Source: FEN-1219 sp963713355 (GTDB lineage: Bacteria > Pseudomonadota > Gammaproteobacteria > Steroidobacterales > Rariloculaceae). From it: a stretch of 64,000 nt of DNA. Below the pieces are notes generated by a model. The model did no database searches. It worked only from the letters and a program-made list of their open reading frames with translations, and was not told where the DNA came from. Positions 36,264 to 45,411 of the stretch are shown one piece after another (position 1 is the stretch's first letter; each line of letters starts with the position of its first letter). Position numbers and translations under genes: made by a program. The DNA lies in contig CAVQLK010000008.1 in the NCBI GenBank assembly GCA_963713355.1, positions 1 to 64,000 on the forward strand, written 5' to 3'.

Positions 36264-38097
36264 ATGCGCATCTCTGCAACGATCGTCTCAGTCGCAGTTT
36301 TAGCGGCCATGCTCGTTGCAGGCGGCGCGGCGGCGCAAAGCGGCTCCGCGGCACGAAAACGGCGCCGCGGCACCGCCGAAGTTCACGGCCAAGCAGCTCA
36401 CGGCGCCGCCCACCGACGGCTGGATCACCAACGGCGGCAACGTCTACAACCAGCGCTACTCGCCGCTCGCAAGCATCAACAAAGACAACGTCGCGACGCT
36501 GCAGCCCGCCTGGCGCACGCACCTGAACGGCTCGGGCACGGACAGCAAGTACTCCGGCCAGGCGCAGCCGCTCGTTTACGACGGCGTCATCTACATTCCG
36601 ACGGGTGCGAACGACGTGTTCGCGCTCGACGCCGACACGGGCGAGATCCTCTGGACGCACGAGGCGCACCTCGATCCGAGCATCACCGTCATCTGCTGCG
36701 GCTGGATGAGCCGCGGCGTCGCGCTCGGCGACGGCAAGGTCTTCTCCGGTCAGCTCGACGGCAAGCTCGTCGCGCTCGACAGCAAGACGGGCAACGTCGT
36801 ATGGCAGATACAAGCGGAAACGAACCAAGACGGTTTCAGCATCACGACCGCGCCGCTCTACTACGACGGCCTCGTCATCACGGGCTTTGCGGGCGGCGAT
36901 CGCGCGAGCCGCGGCCGCGTGAAGGCCTACGACGCGCGCGATGGCAAGCTCGTGTGGACGTTCTATACGATTCCGGGCCCCGGCGAGCCCGGGCACGACA
37001 CGTGGCCGAGCGACAACGACGCCTGGATGTACGGCGGCGCAGCCGTCTGGCAGACACCGGCCGTCGATCCGGAGCTCGGGCTCGTCTACTTCTCGACGGG
37101 CAACCCGGGTCCCGATCTCAACGGCTCCGTGCGGCCCGGCGACAACCTCTTCAGCGTCTCGATGGTCGCGATCGAGGCGAAGACGGGCAAGTACCGCTGG
37201 CACTTCCAGCAGGTGCATCACGATCTGTGGGATTACGATTCGCCGAATCCCGTGGTGCTGTTCGACGCCGTCTACGACGGTCGGCCACGAAAGGGCATCG
37301 TCGAGATCGGCAAGACGGGCTACGTCTACATTCTCGATCGCGTGACGGGCGAGCCGCTCGTCGGCATCGACGAGGTCCCGGTGCCGCAAGAGCCGCGGCA
37401 GGCCACGGCGGCCACTCAGCCGATCCCGCGAGGCGACGAGGTCATTCCGCACGAGATCGACATCGAGCCCGAGGGCTTCAAGCTCATCAACAACGGCCGC
37501 ATCTTCACGCCGTTCTGGGACGAGCCCGTCGTCGTGAAGCCGCTCGGCACGGGCGGAGCGAACTGGCCGCCGAGCTCGTACGACCCCGAGACGAATTTGT
37601 TCTATGTCTGCGTCGCCGACGGCGCCGCGGCCTACTCGACGAAGGAAGGCGGCGTCGAGTGGGTCATGCCGCAGCCGGGCGGCCGCTACTTCGGCGGCGA
37701 GTACACGCGCTCGCGCGTGCCGCGGCGCGGCGTGCTCGCGGCCGTCGACGTCACGACGAACCGCCTGAAATGGCGGCAGCAGTGGGGCGAGATGTGCTAC
37801 GCGGGCTCGACGGTGACGGGCGGCGGCCTGCTCTTCGTCGGCCGCAACGACGGCCGCCTGACGGCCCACGACAAATCGAACGGCGCGCAGCTGTGGGAAT
37901 TTCAGACGGACGCCGGCATTCACGCGGCCGTCAGCACGTTCGAGCGCAACGGGCAGCAGTACGTGGTCGCGCTATCGGCCGGCTCGTTCTTCCCGGGCAC
38001 GACGCGCGGCGACAGCGTCTGGCTGTTCGCGCTCGACGGCGCCGGCAGGGTCGGCGGCCCGAGCGCCGAACCGTCGGGCGGCGGAGTCGAGAGGTGA
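36264..38097 (+). CDS. PQQ-dependent alcohol/aldose dehydrogenase (quinoprotein), one frameshift
   Basis: Signal peptide from ATG 36264 (MRISATIVSVAVLAAMLVAG, cleavage after GGAAA); the frame changes near 36355 before PPKFTAKQLT. About 610 residues of eight-bladed propeller with W-docking repeats (GEILWTHEAHL, GNVVWQIQAETNQ, GKLVWTFYTIPG, GKYRWHFQQVHHDLWDYDSP, NRLKWRQQWGEM, GAQLWEFQTDAG). ICCGW near residue 145 gives the vicinal disulfide over PQQ, and GHDTWPSDNDAW is a family signature. There is no C-terminal cytochrome c domain, so electrons must go to a separate carrier such as the DUF1592 cytochrome-like protein. Oxidises alcohols or sugars in the periplasm; substrate not readable. Confidence 0.88.
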
Positions 38098-38099
38098 CC

Positions 38100-38495
38100 A
38101 TGATTCCCAACCTATCTCGCTATCCTGTTCACCTCGGCCGCGGCGCGACAGCCGTCGCCGAGCCCGAGTTCACCGGCATGGAGTGGTACGCGAGCTACAT
38201 GCAGCGGCGCGCGAGCGACGGCATCGAAGGCCGGCTCGTATCGATGTTCTCGTTCGACGTTCCGTGGGACAGCTGGGAGGTTCATCCGAACGGTCACGAA
38301 GTCGTGATCTGCACGGCCGGCGAGATCACGCTCGTGCAGGAGATCGACGGCAAGGAAGTTCGGACGACGCTGCGCCCCGGCGAGTATGCGATCAATCCGC
38401 CGGGCGTCTGGCACACGGCCGACGTGTCCGGCCGTGCGACGGCCGTGTTCATCACGGCCGGTGTCGGTACCGAGGGCCGCCCGCGCCGCAGCTGA
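38100..38495 (+). CDS. Cupin domain protein
   Basis: 131 residues from ATG 38100, 2 bp after the PQQ dehydrogenase stop, so co-transcribed and probably coupled. One conserved cupin barrel: SWEVHPNGHEVVICTAGEIT (motif 1, with H, H and E) and PGEYAINPPGVWHTADV (motif 2, with H). Metal ligands are present. Too small for a named enzyme; may be an isomerase, a ligand-binding subunit or a sensor for the pathway. Confidence 0.85.
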   Translation: MIPNLSRYPVHLGRGATAVAEPEFTGMEWYASYMQRRASDGIEGRLVSMFSFDVPWDSWEVHPNGHEVVICTAGEITLVQEIDGKEVRTTLRPGEYAINPPGVWHTADVSGRATAVFITAGVGTEGRPRRS

Positions 38496-38769
38496 GCGCC
38501 AATATTCCGACTCTATAAAAAGCAGTGTCGGGATCCACCGACGCTTTGCGCTGCTGACAAACTGCTCCTAGCGTGTGTCACATCGCGTAAGAACAACAGC
38601 GCATCGAATAGCCAGCGCTCCGCCCCGTTCGGTAGGTCGCTGTCGGGAGTTATCTTGTGATTCGTCGGTTGACGTGGACGCCGACCGCCAAAAGTGAAAT
38701 CATTCCATTTAAGGACCCTAGGTTGACCACCGGTGGTGGCCCAACCTCAAGGAAGGGACGGTCCGTTGA

Positions 38770-41325
38770 ATGATGGAGCAGCGCGAAGCGCAACCACAGC
38801 GCAAGCCGGCTGCCGAAGCTGAAGCGGGCGAGTCGAGCAGCGATCGGTTGGCGGCGGAGGTGCAGGCGCTGGCGCGCCTCAACGAGGCGAGCTCTCGCCT
38901 GTGGCACCTGTCTGACCTGAAAGCAGGGCTCGAGCAGATCCTCATTGCCGCCGTTGCTCTCCTCGGTGCTGAAAAAGGCCTCGTGCAGTTGCTCGGCGAC
39001 GACGGTGCGCTGCGGCCCGTCGCCCAGAAGGGCTTCCACGAGACGTTCGTCGACTTTGAGGCCAGCGCTGACCACGCCGTGCATTCGACCCCGATCGTCA
39101 GCCGCGACGGCCGGCGGCTCGGTCAACTCTCGACGTATTGCCGGTTGCCTCGGCGGCCGAGCCGAGACGGCCTGCGGCTGCTCGACCTGTACGTGCAGCA
39201 GGCGGCCGATTTCATCGACCGCTGCAGCTCCGAGCAACGACTGCGTGAAAGCGAGCAGCGGTTGAAAGCGCTGTCGGATATCGCTCCCGGCACGATCCTC
39301 TGGGCGACGAACCCGACCGGGAGCTGCTCGTTCATCACGCGCGGCTGGCAGGACTACACGGGTCAGTCGGCCGAGCAGGCGCTCGGAACCGGCTGGCTCG
39401 AGCCCGTGCACGCGGACAATCGCGAGCGCGCGCGGCGCATCCTCGACGATGCTGCCGCGAGGCAGGAACCTTTCGTCCTCGATTATCGGCTGCGGCGTGC
39501 GGACGGGGAGTATCGCTGGGTCTTGGTCTCCGGTCGCCCGCGCTACGACGAGGGCGGTCAATTTCTCGGCTTCGTCGGCTCGGTCATCGACGCGCACGAG
39601 CGGATGCTCGCGGAGAATGCGCTGCGTGAGAGCGAAGCGATCTTAGCGGGACAGAAGGAAGCGTTCCAAGCCGCAATGGACGGCCGGCCGCTCGCGGCCG
39701 GTCTGAAGGCGCTGGTCCGCACTGCCGTGGCGCACTACGGCGATGCACGGGCCGCCTTCTACATGTTGCGCAGTGACGGTCCCGCGGCGCTGCACCATGT
39801 CACCGGGATGAGCAAGGAATACGCTCGGCATGTCGACGACTTCAAGATCGGACCCGAGTCGCTGGCGTGCGGGCTGGCCGCGGAGAAGACGGCGCCGGTC
39901 ATCGCGACTGACGTGGACCAGGATCCGCGTTGGGAGCCCTGGCTATGGCTCGCGCATACGCACGGCTATCGCGCCTGCTGGTTGTTTCCCGTCCAGGCGA
40001 TCGGTGGACCCGTTTTGGGCACGTTCGCGCTGTACTTCCCGGAGCCGCGGGCGCCGACGAGCGACGACCTGAACGTGGTGGCGGCTCTGGAGCATGCCGG
40101 TGCCATCATCATGTCGACATACCGCGAGGCCGCGAAACGCGCCAGCGCCGAGCAAGCGTTGCAGGAAGCGAACCGCCGCAAGGATGAGTTCTTGGCCGTG
40201 CTCGGTCACGAGCTCAGGAATCCGCTCGCGCCGTTATCGATGGCGACCGATCTGTTGCAACAAGCAAAAACGGATCGAAAGCTCATTGCGACAGTGCGTC
40301 CCATGATGAGAAGGCAGATCGATCATCTGACGCGTTTGGTGAACGACCTTCTCGACGTCTCGCGCATCAGCCGCGGCCATGCCGAGTTGCAGCGCGCGTC
40401 GCTGGATTTGCGGCAGGCGGTCGAGGACGCCGTCGAGCAGAGCCGGCCGCTGATCAAGGAGCGGCAACACACGTTGACCGTCGAGCTCGGTGACACGCCT
40501 CTCCCCGTCGACGGCGATTTCCAGCGCCTGACCCAGGTGTTCGGTAATCTGCTAAGTAACGCGGTCAAGTACAGCCAGCCGCCAGGCCGGATAACGGTAC
40601 GAGCGGCCCAAGAAAGGGGCGTGGCGCTCGTTCGTGTCGCCGACCAGGGCCTCGGTATTCCGAAGGAGCATTTGAAGAACATCTTCGAGATGTTCAGCCA
40701 AGTGCCGGAGCACCGATCCTTGGTCTCCGGCGGCGGCCTCGGCATCGGGCTCGCGCTGTGCCGCCAACTTGTCGGGCTGCATGGCGGCTCGATCGACGTC
40801 CAGAGCGAAGGTCTGGGCCGGGGCAGCGAATTCATCGTGCGTCTGCCGCTTGCCGCCGCTCGCTTTGCCGCAAAGACGTCGGCCGCGACAGACCTCGCGG
40901 ACGTGCCGCCCCGCCGTGTGCTCGTCGTGGATGACAATGCGGACGCCGCCGCGACGCTGCGCATGCTGCTCGAGGTGCAAGGTCACGACGCACGGGCCGC
41001 GTATACGGGTCCTGCTGCGCTCGACGTGTTGGCGCGGTTCGACGCGGAGGTCGTATTGCTCGACCTCGGCATGCCGCACATGGATGGTTTCGAGGTGGCG
41101 CGCCGTATCCGCGCGCTGCCGCGGGGCCGCGACGTGCTGCTCGTCGCGCTGACGGGCTGGGGTCAAGCCAACGACCGGCAGCGCACGGCCGACGCCGGAT
41201 TCGACGAGCATCTGACGAAGCCCGTCGATGCCGATCGCCTGGCCGCGATCTTGGCGAGCGTCGGTTGCGATGAGCCGCCGCGCTCCGAGCCCGGCGCCTC
41301 GCCGTCGGCTCGCGCCGCACCCTAG
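38770..41325 (+). CDS. Hybrid sensor histidine kinase (GAF-PAS-GAF-HisKA-HATPase-REC)
   Basis: 851 residues. Order: short polar N-terminus; GAF (about 35-150); coiled-coil linker SEQRLRESEQRLKA; PAS with PAC (about 165-280, YRLRRADGEYRWVLVSGRPR); second GAF (about 300-450); HisKA with VLGHELRNPL, phospho-histidine H480; HATPase with NLLSNAVKYSQPPGR, DQGLGIP and GGGLGIGLAL; C-terminal receiver with VVDDN (D721, D722), phospho-aspartate D765 in LLDLGMPHMDG, and K in LTKPVD. No membrane segment, so it is a cytoplasmic sensor. No output regulator next to it. A 274-bp upstream region separates it from the cupin gene and should hold its own promoter. Confidence 0.93.
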   Translation: MMEQREAQPQRKPAAEAEAGESSSDRLAAEVQALARLNEASSRLWHLSDLKAGLEQILIAAVALLGAEKGLVQLLGDDGALRPVAQKGFHETFVDFEASADHAVHSTPIVSRDGRRLGQLSTYCRLPRRPSRDGLRLLDLYVQQAADFIDRCSSEQRLRESEQRLKALSDIAPGTILWATNPTGSCSFITRGWQDYTGQSAEQALGTGWLEPVHADNRERARRILDDAAARQEPFVLDYRLRRADGEYRWVLVSGRPRYDEGGQFLGFVGSVIDAHERMLAENALRESEAILAGQKEAFQAAMDGRPLAAGLKALVRTAVAHYGDARAAFYMLRSDGPAALHHVTGMSKEYARHVDDFKIGPESLACGLAAEKTAPVIATDVDQDPRWEPWLWLAHTHGYRACWLFPVQAIGGPVLGTFALYFPEPRAPTSDDLNVVAALEHAGAIIMSTYREAAKRASAEQALQEANRRKDEFLAVLGHELRNPLAPLSMATDLLQQAKTDRKLIATVRPMMRRQIDHLTRLVNDLLDVSRISRGHAELQRASLDLRQAVEDAVEQSRPLIKERQHTLTVELGDTPLPVDGDFQRLTQVFGNLLSNAVKYSQPPGRITVRAAQERGVALVRVADQGLGIPKEHLKNIFEMFSQVPEHRSLVSGGGLGIGLALCRQLVGLHGGSIDVQSEGLGRGSEFIVRLPLAAARFAAKTSAATDLADVPPRRVLVVDDNADAAATLRMLLEVQGHDARAAYTGPAALDVLARFDAEVVLLDLGMPHMDGFEVARRIRALPRGRDVLLVALTGWGQANDRQRTADAGFDEHLTKPVDADRLAAILASVGCDEPPRSEPGASPSARAAP

Positions 41326-41376
41326 CGAAATTACGGGCGCCGCAGCGGTAGCGCGAGCCGCGAAGCCGAGCGGCCG

Positions 41377-43002
41377 CTACTGGCGCGCAGCCCGCGTCTC
41401 CCTGCCGCCCTGTTTCAGCAGGAGCTCCGTCACTCGCTCGCCGTCGCGAACGAATTCGATCTGCGCATTCGCGACCTTCAAAAAGAACTTGTCTTCGGCC
41501 TCGGCAAACAGCGGCGCTTTGGACTGGCCCGTCGCCTGCGACATGAGCTGGCCGTTTTCGAGCGTGATGACGAGGTCGAACCCAGGCTGCAGCCGATACG
41601 TTCCGGCGTAGCGCGAGAGCACGGCGGGCGGCAGAGCGATCTCGGTGCGCTCCGCGACGCGCGGCGCGCGGCGCTCTTGGCCGTTCTGACGCAGCACGAG
41701 CGCCGCCGCCGTGCCGCTCGCGTCGAGCTCGAACGTGATCTCGGCCTCGACGACACGAGGAAAAAACACAGTCTCGGACTCCGCGAACAGCGGCACCACG
41801 GGCTGCGCGCCGAGCTGGCTTTGCAGCTGATTGCCGACGACGGTGATGCGCATCGTCGCCGTCGGCGCGAGCTCGTACGAGCCGGCGAGGCGGTCGAGCT
41901 TTTCGCGCGGCAACTCGAGCGACGTTCGCTCTGCCGAGAGCCGCACTTCAGTGCCGTGCGCGATCTGGCTGAGCTGCGCCGCGAGCTGCGTGGGCGCATT
42001 GCCGTTCACGTTCGCAAGCACGGCCACCGTGATCTTGCTATCGGGGTAGTACGTGAGCTGCGTGTTGAAGCCCTCGATGCCGCCGCCGTGCGAAACCGAC
42101 TTGCGGCCGCCGGCGTCGGTGACGACCACGCCGAACGCATAGTTGTCCTTGAACGGTGTCGTCATCTTCTCGAGCGATGCCGCCGAGATCAGGCGGCCGC
42201 CGAAGAGGCCCTGCGTCCAGCGCAGCAGATCCTCCGTCGTCGAGTACAGCGCGCCGGCGCCGTGCGGAACCGTCATGTCGGTGTACGGCGCGTTCACCAT
42301 GCCCGGGCCATAGCCCGCCGCGCGTTGCGGGAGGATCGCGGCGCTCACGTCGTAGCCCGAATCGTTCATGCCGAGCGGCTTGAAGATGTTGTCGCGCAGG
42401 AAGTCCGCATAGCTCCGGCCGCTCGAGCGCTCGACGAGATAACTGAGCAGCACGTAGCCGGAGTTGGTGTAGCTCATGCGTGCGCCAGGCTCGAAGTCGA
42501 GCGGCTTGTCGCGCACGTGAGCGAGCGTCTGCTCGGGCGTCGACGGGTGCACCTTCCACTGTCTGAACTCGGCGTCGTTCGTGACGTTGGGGATGCCTGA
42601 GGTATGCGTGAGGAGCTGAAAGATCGTGATCGCGTCCCAGGCGGCCGGCGCGCCGGGCCAGTGCTTCTTGACGTTATCCTCGAGCGCGAGCTTGCCTTGC
42701 TCGGTGAGCAGCAGGATCGCCGCTGCCGTGAACTGCTTCGTGACGGAGCCCAGGCGGAACTTCGTGGTCGGCGTGTTCGGGATGTTCCACTCGAGATTCG
42801 CGAAGCCGTAGCCCTTGCTCAAGATGACTTCGTCGCCGCGGGCGACGAGCACCGCGCCCATGAAGCTTTTGTCGGCAACGCGCGCGCCGACGAGCTGCTC
42901 CATGCGGGCGGTGTCTTGCGCGGCGGCAAGCGCCGGTGCGAAGAGGAGGCACAGCGTGGCTCGGCAAAGAAACGAGGTCACGACGCGGGTCGGTGCGCTC
43001 AT
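41377..43002 (-). CDS. Serine beta-lactamase-like hydrolase (class C fold)
   Basis: 541 residues from ATG 43002 with signal peptide (SFLCRATLCLLFAPALAAAQ). Catalytic SVTK at 86-89, YTNSG (Tyr of the YxN motif, near 174) and HGGG in SHGGGIEGFNTQL replacing KTG. This is the penicillin-binding-protein/esterase branch of the family. After the catalytic domain (to about 355) come two repeated lipocalin-like units, LDRLAGSYELAPTATMRITV and LSRYAGTYRLQPGFDLVITL, typical of DUF3471-like tails. Likely a periplasmic peptidase or esterase; real beta-lactamase activity is not implied. Convergent with the hybrid kinase. Confidence 0.9.
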   Translation of the reverse strand: MSAPTRVVTSFLCRATLCLLFAPALAAAQDTARMEQLVGARVADKSFMGAVLVARGDEVILSKGYGFANLEWNIPNTPTTKFRLGSVTKQFTAAAILLLTEQGKLALEDNVKKHWPGAPAAWDAITIFQLLTHTSGIPNVTNDAEFRQWKVHPSTPEQTLAHVRDKPLDFEPGARMSYTNSGYVLLSYLVERSSGRSYADFLRDNIFKPLGMNDSGYDVSAAILPQRAAGYGPGMVNAPYTDMTVPHGAGALYSTTEDLLRWTQGLFGGRLISAASLEKMTTPFKDNYAFGVVVTDAGGRKSVSHGGGIEGFNTQLTYYPDSKITVAVLANVNGNAPTQLAAQLSQIAHGTEVRLSAERTSLELPREKLDRLAGSYELAPTATMRITVVGNQLQSQLGAQPVVPLFAESETVFFPRVVEAEITFELDASGTAAALVLRQNGQERRAPRVAERTEIALPPAVLSRYAGTYRLQPGFDLVITLENGQLMSQATGQSKAPLFAEAEDKFFLKVANAQIEFVRDGERVTELLLKQGGRETRAARQ

Positions 43003-43263
43003 TTTTCTCACCCCCGAGGAGAGGTCGGCCGAGGTTATTCTCGGCCTCGAGACCGGCAGTGCACAAGGCGCAGCGCGCAATACGCTAGCGGCACGCGCTA
43101 ACGTTTGTGCGATTTCGATAGGCCGCGGCCGGAACCGTTGGCGGCCGCGGCAGCCAAACTGAGTCCATAGATCAGGCAGTTACGCGCACAAGGGCGGTAT
43201 TGGCACGCCGGGTGCAATTACCCGACCGTTCGCTACAATCAAAAAAACCCGCAGAGGCAGGAC

Positions 43264-44436
43264 ATGGCTACCCCGATCCAGTATCTCGATAAAGCGATGA
43301 CGCGGCTCCGGGACCTCGGGCTCGTGCCCGAGAAGACGGAAGAGGCGCCGATCGTCGCGCTGCTGAACCGCGTCTCCGATCTCGACAACGACAAGGTCGT
43401 CGCGATCGCGCGCACGCTGTCGCAAGCGTCGCTGTTCAACCAGGTCGTGCGCGAGCAAGTCGCGTCGATGTCGCTCGGCGAGCGCTACGCGAAGATCACG
43501 GACGGCTTCAACAGCATTCGCGACGACGCCAAGACCATGGTCACGCAGGTCGAGGACGGCCGCATCGACACGTTCGAGCGCCTCGCGAACGTCTGGCAGA
43601 AAGCCACGCGCGGCGACATCGCGGGCCGCTTCGACAAGGTCAAGAAGACCTACCTCGACGTCGTCAAGGATTCGAAAGACCAGATCGAGCGCGAGCAGGT
43701 CATTCTGCAGGCGTACCTCGACTTCCGCGGCGCGCTGAAGGAGTCCGAGGTGCTCGCGCTGCAGGTGCTCAAGAAGGCCGAGGCCGAGCTCGATGCCGCG
43801 CAAACGAAGCTGAAGAGCGCCGTCGAGGCCGTCGAGAAAGCGTCCGGCGACGATCTCGTCGCGCGCGCGAAGCTCGAGCTCAAGCGCGACGAGGAGCTGC
43901 GCAACGTGCAAGGCGCCGAGGACCGCTATCAGATCTGCAAGGATCTCTCGGACAACCTGACGATCGGCTACAACACGAGCGAGGTCATCATGGCCCGGCT
44001 CGTGCAGACGACGAACGCGAAGGATCGCGTCTACAAGCAGGCGGTGTCGTTCTTCGGCACGAACGAGACCGTGCTGACGGCGCTGTCGGCGTCGTTCACG
44101 GGCCTCTGGGGCCTGCACGAGAGCACGAAGACGCTCGACGCGATGAAGGAAGGTGTCAGCAAGAGCCTCGAGGACCTGGCCGACATTGGCGGCAAGGTTC
44201 AGGAAGCCGCGCTGAAAGCCGGCTATGGCCCGACGATTCGCGCCGACGCCGTCAAGAAGCTCGTCGACTCCGTCGTGAACTACCAGATCCGCTCGCGCGA
44301 GATCATCGCCGAGATGCGCGAGCTGTCGACGAAGAACGCGGGCGAGATCCGCGACGCAGTGGAGCAGGGCAAGCAGCGGCTGGCGCGGCTCGTCGAGAGC
44401 GGCCAGGCGCTCGAGCTCGCCGCGCACACGCGTTGA
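43264..44436 (+). CDS. TelA-like all-helical protein, first gene of a three-gene cassette
   Basis: 390 residues from ATG 43264 with AGGCAG just upstream. Almost wholly alpha-helical, no signal peptide or membrane segment. The pattern (NKVVAIARTLSQASLFNQVV-type helices, YQICKDLSDNLTIGYNTSEV, then LVDSVVNYQIRSREIIAEMR) reminds me of the TelA/YaaN family, in which long antiparallel helices are followed by a compact C-terminal bundle; those genes are linked to stress from toxic anions, tellurite and membrane-acting agents. The similarity is weak and by eye. It forms an operon with the two following genes (43 bp and 16 bp gaps), so the function should be read from all three. Confidence 0.6.
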   Translation: MATPIQYLDKAMTRLRDLGLVPEKTEEAPIVALLNRVSDLDNDKVVAIARTLSQASLFNQVVREQVASMSLGERYAKITDGFNSIRDDAKTMVTQVEDGRIDTFERLANVWQKATRGDIAGRFDKVKKTYLDVVKDSKDQIEREQVILQAYLDFRGALKESEVLALQVLKKAEAELDAAQTKLKSAVEAVEKASGDDLVARAKLELKRDEELRNVQGAEDRYQICKDLSDNLTIGYNTSEVIMARLVQTTNAKDRVYKQAVSFFGTNETVLTALSASFTGLWGLHESTKTLDAMKEGVSKSLEDLADIGGKVQEAALKAGYGPTIRADAVKKLVDSVVNYQIRSREIIAEMRELSTKNAGEIRDAVEQGKQRLARLVESGQALELAAHTR

Positions 44437-44479
44437 ACGCCCTCTTTGAGATCGAGCCGCACGCGCGGCGAGTGCGCCG

Positions 44480-45395
44480 ATGAACGACGTCGCCGTCAAA
44501 GAGAAGGCGTCCCTCGACGAGCTGATGCTCGCGATGGACGTCGTCGATACGATGCGGCACAAGGAGCTCGTGCTCGCGCGCGAGCTTCAGGGCGAGGATC
44601 GCGACGCGAAGCTGCTCGATCAGTTGCGCGAGATCTACACGAGCCAGGGCATCGAGGTCACCGACGAGATCCTGCAGCGCGGTGTCGATGCGCTGCGCGA
44701 GGAGCGCTTCGTCCATCCGCAGCCGGAGCCGAGCTTCTCGCGGACGCTGGCGCACGCCTATGTGACGCGCGGTCGCTGGGGCAAGCTCGCGGGCGCCGGC
44801 GTGGTGGCCATCGCCGTGTTAGGCGTAGCGATGCAGCTGCTCGTGTGGGGACCGGCCGAGCGCCAGGCGACGGAAGTGCCGCAGCAGCTGACGGCGGCGT
44901 TCGCGATGCTCGATACGAACACCGACGACCCGGCCGCGCTGGATCCGGCGCGCGCGCACCTCGCGACGGGGCAAGTCGCTGTCGCGCAGGGCGACTTCGA
45001 CGCCGCGCGCGAGGCCACGGCCGAGATCGCAGCCTTGAACGAGCGCGTGCAGGCGCAGTACGAGCTGCGCGTCGTCTCGCGGCCCGGCGAGACGAGCGGC
45101 TTTTGGCGAGAGTCGGAGGAGGCTCGCGGCGCGCGCAATTACTACTTGGTCGTCGAGGCCATCGCGCCGAACGGCGACGCGCTGCGGTTGCCGATCGTCG
45201 AGCGAGGAAACGCAGCGCACGAGCAACGTCCGCGCGTGGGGGCTGCGCGTCGACGAAGCGACGTTCGAGCGCGCCGTGGCCGACAAGCAGGACGACGGCA
45301 TCATTCAGAACGCCGTCGTCGGCCGCAAGCGCCGCGGTGTGCTGGATCGCGAATACACGGTGCCGACGACGGGCGCCGCAGTGACCGACTTTTAG
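44480..45395 (+). CDS. DUF6384 family membrane protein, one frameshift
   Basis: About 304 residues from ATG 44480. Cytoplasmic part MLAMDVVDTMRHKELVLARE and LREIYTSQGIEVTDEILQRG, then one TM (KLAGAGVVAIAVLGVAMQLL, residues about 95-114), then a helical external part and a beta-rich C-terminal domain. The frame changes near 45205-45215: the other frame gives NVRAWGLRVDEATFERAVAD and ends VPTTGAAVTDF, TAG 45393-45395. The domain is known to me only as DUF6384, function unknown. Middle gene of the cassette; the single TM could link the cytoplasmic TelA-like protein to the envelope. Confidence 0.75.
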
Positions 45396-45411
45396 GCGGA
45401 GTGGTAAGGCA

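Noticed and set aside
35485..37923. 812-codon open frame on the minus strand
   Set aside because: Antisense to the MarR gene and the PQQ dehydrogenase, with low-complexity composition typical of shadows.
41377..43002. True beta-lactamase conferring resistance
   Set aside because: SxxK and YxN are present but the KTG motif is HGG and the protein has lipocalin-like tails, as in peptidase/esterase relatives.
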